A stretch of DNA of 64,000 nt from Lenzites betulinus (Eukaryota; Basidiomycota; Agaricomycetes; Polyporales; Polyporaceae). Shown here one piece after another: positions 46,834-57,807 of this stretch (position 1 is its first letter; each line of letters opens with the position of its first letter). The position numbers were made by a program, and so were the translations under genes. The notes below the pieces were generated by a model. That model worked only from the letters and a program-made list of their open reading frames with translations, was not told the DNA's origin and made no database searches. Location of the stretch: assembly GCA_022264855.1 (NCBI GenBank), contig JABYQU010000005.1, positions 434,001 through 498,000 on the forward strand, read 5' to 3'.

Positions 46834-47287
46834 CGGAACTGTATACTGGAGATGCATGCTGATCGGCACCGTCGCGATTGCACGGTGCACTTAGGGTCGA
46901 TGTCATAACTAATGGAGGAGAGACGTACCTGGGGGCGTCTTGCACATAGCGACTCAGCGAGATAACATGCAGGGGTGTTGCACTTGAACAGGCGACATGC
47001 TGAGGCCGGGAGCTCCCTGGCAGATATCCTGTACCGCTGGGGTAGATCTACGCTGAAAAGCGAATGAAAACAAAATGAGGAACCAACGCACCTTAGAAGC
47101 CATACCATCTACGCGTGATCCTGTCCCGACTCGGGGAAAGCAGAGCGGCGAGCTTTCCATCTGCTGATGTTGCACTCATGTTCGTTGAGACCGGGCGACA
47201 AGCGACCAGCGGATGGCATGGTGGTGGTTGTGGTTGAAGAAGCTCAGGCCGACTCGCAGTAGCCACAGCTCGAATGACGTCCGACAT
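46834..47287 (-). ncRNA. Tentative spliced transcript between the repeat clusters
   Basis: On the minus strand two strong intron-like segments occur: 47091-47053 (GTGCGT donor, a T-rich tract and CATTCGCTTTTCAG acceptor) and 46928-46846 (GTACGT donor, ATCTCCAG acceptor), followed by another donor GTGAGT at 46833. The candidate exons are up to 47092, 47052-46929 (124 nt) and 46845-46834 (12 nt). A frame starting at the ATG at 47287 meets TAA one base before the first donor, and no other frame gives more than about 45 residues across the joins, so a protein-coding reading is weak. It is listed as a possible non-coding or relic transcript; there is no direct evidence of transcription. Confidence 0.25.
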
Positions 47288-47370
47288 GTGAAGGGTGACG
47301 GCGGAGACTGAATTTCCGGAAATGGGAGATACCGGCGCTTAAGACTTGCGAGATTTCACGCTGGTGGCTG

Positions 47371-47582
47371 GAAACGTTCAAAACACTGAATATCAGTGGG
47401 CTATAATCGCGACATTGATTTTCAATGTTTCGTATTCCCTACGTCAGAACAGTACTTTGAGACGCATTGATTATAAATGTTTGAAACACTACTTTTACAG
47501 AACATTGATTTTAACTGTGTGAAAATACAACGTTTCGGACACTCATTTCGTGTCATCAACGTTCGAAACACTGATATTCATT
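47371..47582. repeat. Palindromic repeat cluster, right copy
   Basis: Same unit as the cluster at 46298-46532. The clearest copy, AACATTGA-like arms around TTT at about 47411-47431, reads CATTGATTTTCAATG and is a perfect hairpin arm pair. Other copies are AACATTGATTTTAACTGTG and GAAACACTGATATTCATTG. About six units are present. The two clusters together enclose 838 bp. Confidence 0.7.
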
Positions 47583-49949
47583 GTACTTCCTATCCACAGT
47601 GCATGCAGAGAACAGTGCGGAGACGTATGCCACCAGTCGAAGACACTATTCCATACCTCCATGGACCTCTGCACAACCATGTCATGTCAATAGCGATATT
47701 GGAGAAGGGGTGCCGACATAAACCTTGATATTGTTATACCTTGAAGCTTGAGTAGTACGCTGCCTGCCCAAGTGTCGTCCCGGACGAGAGCGATCCATAT
47801 TGCTAGACTATCACCATGTGAGACTCCGGGAGTGGCAAGCACTGTGTCGGCATGGAGCCCGCACACAAAGATTGCAGGACGAGGCTCGCGTAGGCGGCAC
47901 AGTCCCGGCCGCGGCACTCACCTTCTACCTTGACTTATATATGAAGCCCAAGGCGAAGCAGCAACACAGCCAGAAACGTCATCCCACCAGCACCATAGCC
48001 AAGCATCCCAGCTCCGGAAAGCAACCTACCTCTCCAAGCCCAGATCCGAAGCCCCCGGTTCCATCCTCGCGCCGCGCCGCCACACCACACGGCAACCTGT
48101 CCATACACACGTCAGTTCACCCAGTCAACAGCCTAATATGCCAGTCGTCCTTGTCCTCGATCCTTCCGGCGCAGCGTCCTGCGCTTCCACTTCGATCCCA
48201 ACCATGCCAAATAGCCTCCCCGCAGTGCCCGGCAACGAAGGGCGGCGAGCGGCGAGACTCAGAGAAGGGACCCCGTCGCGAGGCGTGCCACTTGCGCGTA
48301 CTTGGGCCTGAGATCGGCTGTAAGACTGTGAGTAGGGGTCCGTCCGGTCGTCCAGCCCAGTCCAGGCACCAGGTGAAGGGCTTATATGCACACAGGTATA
48401 CGTTTGCGGGAGCGGAGATGCTCAGAGCGGCGAGGTCGAGCGTGGGGCTCACCAGGACGGGCAAGACGGCCTCCGTTCGCGCACCGCGTCCTCGAGCTTG
48501 AAATTCGGAGAACCGGCGTGGTAGGCGTTCCGGAGCAGGACAAGTAGTTCATATCATATACCCGGTCGAACGCCCGACGCAGCCGACCGTCGCCGTCCGC
48601 GCCGCAAGTCACCCGCGAGGTAGTGGTCGTGCACGCAGCGCGGTGCTCGTACGCACCCCATCTGGGGTGACGGCGCATGAGAGCGGTTGCCACGGCGGGA
48701 GCGAGTGAGCTTGAGGATGACGGCAATTGACGTGAGACTCAGAGTAGAGTGCGTCCCTTGCCGAGTGCGAGAGTGCCCGGCGAGTTATTTCAGCACAGGA
48801 GGTGGCTGCATGAGACCCTCGGGCTCGGTCTACGGGGGTTCATACGCCACTGGCGGCGCCCGAGGTCGCGGTCGATTCGCAGCACAAGACGAGTCACAAC
48901 GGAGGGGGGGGCGGAAGTTTGGGGACACCCGACGGAGGAATGCTCGCATATGTACTGCGCGTCCGAGGTTGGCAGGACTGCCATGTGCACCGTCCGCTAG
49001 AAATATCCGCAGGATCAGTGCGCACACCGGGTGGCGTCGCGGCTCGTGTTACCCATGGAAGACGGTGCACCGTGCATCCTCGACAGCGCCCCATGGCTTG
49101 ACGTCGAATAGAAGAGGGCTTGGCGGGGCGGCCCATGGGCTTCTGCGGGCGTTGCATGCACAGAGGCTTGCAGATCCCCATGGCGCAGTACGCAACAATT
49201 CAGTGCCCAGTCACGATAAGCCAGCTCCCGGGTGTGGAGGGGATTCACATATTTGTCGAGGACAACGCAGCCTTTCGGAGTGAGACACGGCCGAGGATGC
49301 AGCCTATGCTAGGCACGAACAGTGAACACTAGAGAATAAGCACACTGGCCTGCTGCACAGCAAGAGGTACGTACTGATCAGACAGTATCAGGGGGCTGTT
49401 GAAATGGGAGTTTGCCAAGGAGAGCCCGGCCGGACGCTTCGGGGAACAGGCATCTGACAGAGAATGAGTGTATCGCGCTTCTGTGTCGGAGAACAGGAAA
49501 CGGGCATGTAAAGCTACAATGTAGGGGAGAATGTGGAGCGCAGAATGAAGGAAGAGGAAATACAGCGACTGAGAGGAGCGGTGCGGAAGATTGTGCGAGC
49601 GGTTGATGAGAATCAACGTTGATGCACGGTTGCTGGTGCTAGTGAGGACTGCGCTCGGAGTCCGACGCGCTCAGGACGGGCGAGTGAATGGGAGTGAATG
49701 GGACGCGACCTGACGCGACTCAGGCGGGGAGAGCGCGATCGCGAGGAGGACGAGAGAGTAACCGGAAGAGGGCAAGCGTGAGGCCTTGAGGGGTGCGGGG
49801 GATCGGGGAGGGGATGCGGGGGCCGGAGAGTGCCGGGGAGGGATCGGAGGGCGCGTGGCTGTTTCTGTTTCTGTCGCGCGGCGCGGCGAGGGGAGCAAGT
49901 GCTCTTCCTCCTTCGCTTCCCGGACATATAACATAACGCGAGGGCCATC

Positions 49950-52900
49950 ATGGCGACCTCCGACTCGACCCCCGCTCCTTCTCCTTCTCCTTCATCCTCT
50001 CACTCAGCCGGGTCTGGGACCAGGCGTACCGTCGTTCCTCCGAATCTCGTGCTTCCGTCTCCCAGGCTCCCGTTGTCCCGTCCGACCTACCACCTGACCC
50101 GCCCCATCACCCGCCCCGCCCTGACTAGGACTTCTGAAAAGCACCGACCCTCCCCCCTCCGACGCGTTTCGCCTCTACACCCCCAACGCGTCCCCCGCCC
50201 GCGCGCTGGCCATGGCCCGCCCTGTCGCCGCCCCCAAGCCCCGCCTCGCGCTCTTCTCCGTCGGCCGCAACAAGCCCAGCCCCGCACGCGTCGCCAGCAT
50301 AAAGCGCGCCAGCCAGCGGCACAGCGCCGTCCGCCTCGACGCCCTCAAGCTCAACTTCGAAGACTCGCCCGACTCCAGCCCAGAGACCCTCGAAGCCAAG
50401 TGGGATCAGCGCGGCGGAAGCCTCAGGTCAGTCGCAGTTCTTTTCAATAATGACTGCGGGAACAGAACGCCCAGCCGAGCCCACACCTTGATTTGTTCGC
50501 ACATCCCCACGCCAATCTTTCCGGCCGCTAAGCAGGTCTCTTCCGGTTGCGGTGCCCGTTGTGGGCGATCGTCCCTGCCCTGCCCATGTGCCCCCGCTCC
50601 CACTCTCCGCTACCCCGCCAACGACCCCAAATTCGCTTCTCGACCTCTTTCTCTCTCTCTCCTTCACCACCTCTACACATCCTTCCGCTACTTGTCGCGC
50701 TAGCCGCGTCTCTGCATCCTTATAGTCACCCAGCTGACAACACTCCATCACAGCGCTCCGCTCCATACCCCGCCTGGAATCTCCATTCGTATACCCACCC
50801 CCGACATGAAGGATACCGCGCTCCCGCCCCTCCCCAGGAATCTGTCCAGCAAGCTCGTGTCAGGTGTGTACTGCGATATTGTTTTCCCCGGCACGTAATG
50901 CAACGTGCATCATGCTCTGTGGTGGTCATCCGAGTATCGAGGACGCGTCTTCGCGATTTCCGCTACCTCGTCTCCGTACATGCATTAGAGAAGCCAAGGC
51001 AAATATTCACGCGAGCGTCCGCCAAAAAGGCTCCAGTTAAGGCCATTAAGGCTCTACCCAGGGTAAACGCCCTACGAAACAGCTCTATTGTTACAACGCT
51101 CCCCACCAGCTCTTGATCAATCCCTGAGTCTGAGCACCGCTCTAAGTTCGTCAGTACGGACGGCCGTACTTGAGTTATTTAAAAAGAGATGCGAGGCAGG
51201 GTGAGGAGCAGCGCATACCGAGGATGCACATCCCCATCCGGACCGCCGTTGCGCCCACTGACACCCGAGATGTATATTTTGTTGCCATGATGCGGGATCA
51301 CCGCATCCCTACATTACGTGCGATGGGTTACCGGCTTAAAGAGCACGGCGCTGACGTCTCGCGTTCACAGCACGCCCACGCCCCGCCCCCGCCCAGCAGA
51401 ACGCACTTCCGGACCCGACGCGAGAATGCCACAGCAGATATCCGGGCCCTCGACGCTACCAAACACAGGGTACGTCAGTCTCCATTTCCCCGCTATCTGT
51501 CGTTCTTGTGGTCTGGCCCAGGGCGACAGCCCCTACTTGCATCCGTCTCCCCCGATCGCGCCCACCCATACTCGGAATACCCGCACTCGTCCATTCCTAA
51601 TCCATCTAGCACGCTAGCGCCCCGCCATTCCATGCCATATAGCGAGCCTCTGCACACACGACACACGCTAACATTTCTGTTCGTTTTGCAGACACATGCC
51701 CCCGTCACGAACCCACTCGCAGGCGCAAGCCCCCTCGAACAACATCTTCCGGCGCTTCGCCAACAAGCTACGATCCTCCACTACCCCTGCCCGCTCCGCA
51801 CCTACGTCCGCCGCGCCCCAACCCACACGGAAACGCACGGGCCTCCTCGGCCTCCCTAAGGCGCCCGTACCCGCCGCGCCGCCGAACGACTTCACGTCAC
51901 GCGAGCAACGGCAAGCCGCCCTGCGCGCACGCGGGCTGCTTCCAAACGTCCCAAGCGCGTACCGTGACGCGAACGGGTTCATGGTATCCCTCAGCGAGCA
52001 GGAGGCGGAGCTCGACCGACGCTACACCGTCGTCCTTGACGAGAAGACGGCAGACGCGGTGGGCAGCGAGGCGACGCGCATCCGCGAGGCGTGGCTCGCG
52101 CGCAACAGGGACGAGGATGAAAGCTCGAGCGTGCGCGGCTCGCTGGACGTTGCTGGGAGGGACGGCGAGGACGCGGCGCGTCGCGCGGGCAGGGACGGCG
52201 TGATGGGCGACAGGAGTCCTGTCCAAGCGACCTTCACCGACGCGCCCTCCCCCACGGGCGTCGCGTCGCCCCTCGAAGCGACCGTCGAGGACTTCCAGAC
52301 AGCGCCGAGCAGCCCATTCGACGCCGCCGCCCCACTCGTCGTGTCCACGTACATCTCCACGTCGCCCACGGACAACCTACTCTCCGCCGTTGACGAGAAC
52401 GACGACGCACAAACGCCGCTCGCGGCCTCCCCTGCAGGCACGGTGCGTGCAAAACCACGCAAGGAGAAACCGCCTCCGATCATCGTCACTGCGCAGCGCC
52501 CGTCGACGTCGCTGGACGCCACCCGCGCCCCCGCCGCGGAAGCAACCGCACCGTCCGACGCTCGCGCGACCTCGCTCCCAAGTCGCGGCCGCCCTGCCGC
52601 AGCATCTGCCTACCGCCAACAAGCGCAGCCGCCGCTCCTCGGACACTCGACGAGTAGCGGAGGAAGCAGCGGAACGGGTAGCCGCACGACCACGCTTCCC
52701 GCGCTGTCACCAACACGTACCGCGTCCTCGTCAGGCGCCGAATCTGCGCTGCCGACGCCGACGACGCTCTCGTGCGGGCGCGACGTGTCGATCTCGCGGT
52801 CGTCTGACGCGAGCCACGCGCACAGCGCGCGGGGGAGGCAGGACGTGCGCAAGAGCGTGCCCCTCATCCAGTCGTCGATCGAGGAGACGGACTCGTCCGA

Positions 52901-53524
52901 GGAGGACCTCGAGCAGTTCGGTGCCGCGCGGGCGCCGGCGCCGATGGTGACGATGGGCGGCGCCGGCGCGGCCCCTGCGACGGCGCGTCCGCGGCCGGCG
53001 AGGGCGCAGACCGCGGCGGAAGTGACGGAGATGCAGACGAACCGGAAGTCGTTCAGTTTGTTTGGGAAGAAGTCGGCGTCGATGGATGTGAGTCTCGTTT
53101 CCCTTTTCCCGGTAAAGCCCATATACTGATTATACCTCGTTTCCGCGCACAGGGCTCTCGACCGACTGCACACGGATCCTCATCAATGTCGAACCTGCGG
53201 CGCGCCTTCGGAGGGCTCGGCGCAAAGGCACAACAACCACCGCGCCCACGCTCGTCACTCGATCCCTCAGTGTCTGCACAGCGCGTGCGGCACTTCGACG
53301 CGTCGCACCTCCCGCCATCGCCCACCTACCCCGCGCACCTCCCGCCCTCAACCAACTACCCCGCGCACGTCGTGCCGCTGCAGGGGCGCACGACAGGGGT
53401 GGGGCTGCGCCCGCGGCAGGCGCTCGCGCCGACGATGCATAGCCGGGGCAGTATCCTGCACCAGGCGCACTTCATACAGGACGAGGAGAGCAGGCGGCTG
53501 AGCGAGATGGCGTTCTTGACGTGA
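49950..53524 (+). CDS. Long, mostly disordered protein of unknown function
   Basis: Six exons, 49950-50025, 50129-50426, 50838-50863, 51397-51469, 51692-53087 and 53153-53524, give 746 residues with phase closing at every join. The first three introns depend on frame logic: two small exons (26 and 73 nt) are needed to connect the N-terminal part to the long fifth exon. The protein is Ser/Pro/Ala/Arg-rich. More ordered-looking pieces are DAFRLYTPNASPARALAMAR, IFRRFANKLRSS, FTSREQRQAALRARGLLPN with a following GFMVSLSEQEAELDRRYTVV, QTNRKSFSLFGKKS near the end of exon 5, MSNLRRAFGGLG in exon 6 and the C-terminal FIQDEESRRLSEMAFLT. The conserved-looking blocks and basic Ser-rich patches suggest a phosphorylated cytoskeletal or membrane-proximal scaffold, but this is guesswork. 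No named domain is recognised. Confidence 0.7.
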
Positions 53525-55772
53525 GGCCTTGAGGCGCGCCGCGAGTCTGGATTATAGACGCTTTTCGTGAGCTGTCACGATATCGATGTTTCGGGGCAAT
53601 GCGATGCAATGCTGCCTTCACGTTCGTTCGTCCGTCGAGTTCTCTTTTCAGGGCCACCGCACTTCAACGTTTAACACTCAACGTGCAACCACCCCTCCGC
53701 CACCTGACTACTGGCAACCCACTACGATCACCATAGCATATAATGTATTCTGATATGTATCGCTCTTACAGCACCGCACGCTCACTCGCCCCCATTCTCT
53801 CTCGCTCTCTTGTGATCTCCCTCATCATGGTCTTTTCGGTTTCCCCAGGATATTTATGCCCGCCCTCGGAAGTCCGTACCCGTACTCGCACCCTTCCCTC
53901 CCAGGACGGGTCGTAATAGCGCACGCGTCTGTATACTGTGTATCATAGAGGGTAGTGCGCAGCACGCACACTGGTAAAAGTTATAATACACTCGGGGACT
54001 CTCTGGAACTCCCGGTGCGCATTGGCACGGATGGCATGGATTTGACTTGTTATCATACCCCCATTCGCATGTACAACCGACTCAAACTCGACTCGACGGA
54101 TCAACACCACGCAAGTATTCAGTATTCAGTAGTACTAGTATATAATTCAGTGCTCACTCGGCGCAGCGGCGCAGTGGACCCATAAGCACACACCGCCGGC
54201 GGGTGGCGCGCACTAATATGCGTAAATGGGGCAACGTCGTTCGCTGCCGGTGTGTGGGCGGGCGGCGGGGACGGCCGCTGTGGGGTAAGGTTGGAGTGTT
54301 TGGCCGCCGGGCGGCGAGATGGACCCGTCTGAGACCGCCACCGGGTATATATGTCACTGTGCTACTGGACTAGAGTCTAAGGGAACCTTGTTCGACGTCG
54401 ACGTACGGGCGGATATCTATACGGGTAATACGCAGACCGTCGTTGTACTAGATAGACACCCAAACGTTGCAGAGCGTCAGATTTGCGTTTTACTAGAGCA
54501 CTGCCGCGCGCCCGGCAAGTACTGGCAGGAACACCATTACCCCGGACGGGCGTCGTAGCGTACTATCATCATTCATTGAGATAGTGGTTACGTGCTTGGC
54601 AGGAGATGTTGGCCTTCGCATGGGTCGTGCCTTGTACGTATCGCGCTACGCAGTGAGGAAGCCCGCTACCTGTCCGGCAGAACCAGGACATGCCATCCTA
54701 TGTCCACGACAGAAGTCGCCCAACTGCGAGTACAGTATCCGGAGGGGACCTGAGCACGACAGCACCCCGAAAGACCCAAGGCACCGTCCACCTCGAGGAC
54801 GAGCCTGGTCGTCGCCCGACACACGTCAGATCACCCCGGTATGCGCACCACCGCTGCTACTGCTTCTCGATACTATTTGCACGCGCCGCGCATCCTACAA
54901 GCTGGCCGGCGGCGCCGTCCAGGCACGCAGTAACGTATCGGAATATATATACAAGTCCGCAAGGCATTAGGCTGGGAACGGAGCGACAGCAGAAACGCGT
55001 CTAAGTACGAGTTTAGGGGGCCCGGGGGGACAGGGGAACAAGAAGTATGCGCGAGAAGGAGAAGGATGAAGGGAGAAAGAGATGAGTAGAATGAACGTCC
55101 CGGGATGGTGGTGGTGGTATGCGATAAGGTAACGTGAACGTCCGGCAAAGGAGGGGACGCGCCTGCGGCGCAAGGAGTCCGTGGAAGCGTGCGATATGAA
55201 AACAAGCGGCAGCGGTGGTGGTGGTGGTGGTACGAGGACAGTCGGCGACAGCGAGCGGTGGATAGCATTGGGCAGGACAATGGGGAGGGGAGATTATGTG
55301 AACACGGGCGGGGGCAGGACGACACAGGCACGAGGCGGGTGACATGCACAATTGCACGCGCGACAGACGAGATGTGGGGTATACGGCCTGCGATGCGGAA
55401 ATCCGATAACTTGAATTAGACGTAACGACACAGAACGACAATAACAGTGTGCGCACAACATCGACAGTCCAGTTCGAGCAGCGCGCGTTGCACGCGCAGC
55501 TCCGACCTGGTCTTCGACGACCTAATCAGCCCACAGCTGGCTTGCAGACGCGTCCAGGAATCCCTTTTGGCCGGGGACCCAGCACGGGGGACGAAGTTTT
55601 GCGCGGGCGCCCGACCGAGAACCAGAGCTCGGTGCATTACGCCCACCCACGCGCCTGTGCCGGCCACTCTGCCGTAGTCTATGACAGTCTTTCCCTTGTT
55701 CCTCCTCCACTCAACCCGTGTCTGTGCATGGCCCAGCCATCCACTCTGCCCGCGCCCTCTCCGTCAGCGCGT
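53525..55772. other. Convergent 3' flanks; no gene seen
   Basis: Between the stop codons of the disordered protein (plus) and the mucin-like protein (minus). The plus frame 54319-54558 (79 residues, starting MDPSETATGY) is the most protein-like piece but has no domain or partner exon. A GGT microsatellite is at 55211-55231, with a shorter GGT tract near 55104-55118. No other feature is seen. Confidence 0.5.
55211..55231. repeat. GGT trinucleotide microsatellite
   Basis: Six consecutive GGT units after AGC, in non-coding DNA; a shorter GGTGGTGGT tract is about 100 bp upstream. Confidence 0.75.
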
Positions 55773-57332
55773 TTAATATCCAGCCCCTGGCCCGTAAGCC
55801 GCTTGTGGCCCAGGAGACATACGACCAGCCGCTGGTGGCGCTGGCGACATGTGGCCGCCGTAGATCGCGCCGGGTCCTGGACTCCTTGCGCGAGGATCCA
55901 AACCGAGTGCCTGCTGGGGCGCGGGGCTTACGCGCCCGTCACCGTACCCGTACGCCATCTGAGGTGCGGGAGAGCGTCCGCGGTTGATCTGGGTCATGGG
56001 AATCGCCTCGGTGGGAGGTGCAGGTGCGTAAGGATCGGCGTCGTAGTACGGTGCACCAGGGTCATCGCGGTAGGGCTGTGTGACGCCTGGGTTGAGATGA
56101 GGGAGAGGTGGGACCGCGTACGGGTCGCGAGAGACGTAGAGGTCGGCGGCGGACCCGGTCGAGGGAGCAACACTGCCCGCCCGGGAATCAGGGCGTGTGA
56201 GGTTGACCTGGGAAGACGTCTCAAAACCGGCGCCCCCAGTCCTGTTCGCAGGCAGAGCGTGCGAAGGCTCTTCGCCGTGGGCGTTCAGCTCGGGCCATTT
56301 GATAGCCTCGTCTGGGGATGAACAGTCAGTACAGCTGCTTCTTACAAGAAACAGAGGACAAGGATGCGGTTGCGGAAGTCGCTAAGGCTACGGATGGGTA
56401 AACCCTACGCTGGGGTTCGGTGGATGTCTCGCTTAATGCCGCTTATGGGGAAAGCTGCGCCGCGGTGAAACCAGACCGAGTACGGCATTGGGTGGGGAAC
56501 ATGCCTGCGCACAGCGATACGGCGCAGGCGGGCGAGGCTGACCGCAATGGCGAAAGAGTGGATCGTACTCACTGTCGAAGTCGTCGTCCTCGAACCGTTT
56601 GCGGGTAAACTTCCAGACGACGAAAGTGATAATCCCAATCAACGCCACTCCTCCTGCGACTGAGAGACCAATGATGGTCGATTTGCTAATGCCCGAGTCG
56701 TCTGTCGTCTTGCTGCCGCCCTGGTCTGCACCAGAAGAGCTGCTGGGCGAAGCCGACGCCGAGTCGGAGAGCGTGGGAGTGACGGTGACCTCAAGGGTCA
56801 CTGTGCCGCCGTCCGCGTCGATTGAAAGCGATTGAGACACTGTGGGAGTGGGCGTGTTCGCGGGGACCGTCGGTGTCCCTGCGCTTGTCTGGCTCGCATC
56901 CGTGTTCGACGGGGTTGGGGCAGAAGCCGACGGTGTCGACGCCGGCGCGGAGTCTGTGTTGGCGGGTGCACCAGTCCCTGAACCAGTAGCATTGGGGTCG
57001 CTGGCGGTCACAGAGTCCGTCGCAGAAGGGGCATTGGTGCCAGATCCAGAAGCGGCGCCGTTACCGGTGTCGCCGGTTCCTGCAGAGGCAGTGGCCCCCG
57101 CCGACGCTGCGCTCGTACCAGCACCAGCTCCTGTGTCAGAAGCAGCAGCCGTGCCGTCAGTCGCCCCACTTGCGGAGGTAGGCGCAGGCAGTGGGAACAA
57201 GGCGCGGGGGGCGCGAGTTGGTGCGGGAAAAGCGACTTCGTGGGCCGGCCGTGCAGACACTGAGGAAGAAAGGAGAACAGCCGCCACGGAAAGGAACAGA
57301 AGACCGCGCGATATTCTTCGCGGGGTCAACAT
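55773..57332 (-). CDS. Mucin-like single-pass membrane protein with SP-repeat tail
   Basis: Two exons, 57332-56573 and 56311-55773, give 432 residues. A signal peptide (RGLLFLSVAAVLLSSSVSA, cut near residue 27) leads a roughly 190-residue ectodomain made almost only of Ala, Ser, Thr, Gly and Pro, expected to be heavily O-mannosylated. The transmembrane helix (STIIGLSVAGGVALIGIITF, about 218-240) is followed by KFTRKRFEDDDFDNEAIKWP, an acidic juxtamembrane motif, and a tail whose end repeats Ser-Pro-Ala/Gly-Pro about five times (RSPAP, VSPAP, RSPGP, MSPAP, MSPGP). The plan resembles fungal wall-stress sensors of the Mid2/Wsc type but no WSC Cys domain is present. Role inferred: surface sensor or adhesin with a phosphorylatable tail. 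The single intron is 261 nt, several times the local norm, so a skipped small exon inside it cannot be excluded. Confidence 0.82.
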
Positions 57333-57807
57333 GTGGGGCGACGAGGGGGGTTGAAGTGGTGTGAAAAGGAATTATACCAGCCGGCGGTGTAGATAGACGG
57401 AGGCGGCTTCGTGTGCAGAGTCGTGGAAGACGTCGAGCGCGGTGGGCGCGAGCGAGAGGGTGGAAGGAGAGAAAGGAAGGAGGGCGGTGTGGTGGGAGGG
57501 GGAGAGGTCGACGGGTAGAGCGCAGCTGGCGGTGGCGAGAACAGTTCGAGCAGCCTTCAAGGCGGTGAGCCAGCTCTCCCATCACGTGCAGCTGCCACGG
57601 CGACTGATATTTATCCTTCTCCCCGGCGCCTCCCTCCTCCTCCTCCACCTCGGGCGAGAGCGCATTGCGCCGTTCGGGGCCTTGTGCATCATGATAGTGA
57701 TGTGCACATCATCGACAGTCGAAATAGAGAGCACGATTACATTGCACAGTACATATCGTAGACCGCACTCCTCAACGTTCAACCCGCGCTCTACCCCCGC
57801 CGGCGTC
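57333..57807. other. Intergenic: mucin-like gene promoter and paladin-like 3' flank
   Basis: Four hundred and seventy-five bases between the start codon of the mucin-like gene and the stop codon of the paladin-like gene, both minus strand. The segment near 57690-57780 is AT-richer, fitting a 3' untranslated end. ATTATACC-like sequence at 57371-57378 could serve as a core promoter but is weak. No gene is visible. Confidence 0.5.

Larger units (their letters stand above)
45541..49949. other. Accessory stretch with palindromic repeats; no firm gene
   Basis: AT-richer than the rest of the window up to about 47700. It contains two clusters of a palindromic repeat (46298-46532 and 47371-47582, listed separately) and a spliced-looking unit between them. 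From 47930 an isolated TATATA precedes a plus frame at 47941-48501 (Ser/Pro/Arg-rich, no domain). Frames around 48382-49283 overlap on both strands and are not convincing. No transposase or reverse transcriptase domain is recognised. Confidence 0.5.

Noticed and set aside
48138..48310. Short plus-strand frame starting MPVVLVLDPSGA considered as a mating pheromone precursor
   Set aside because: It lacks a C-terminal CaaX box and any precursor-like repeat.
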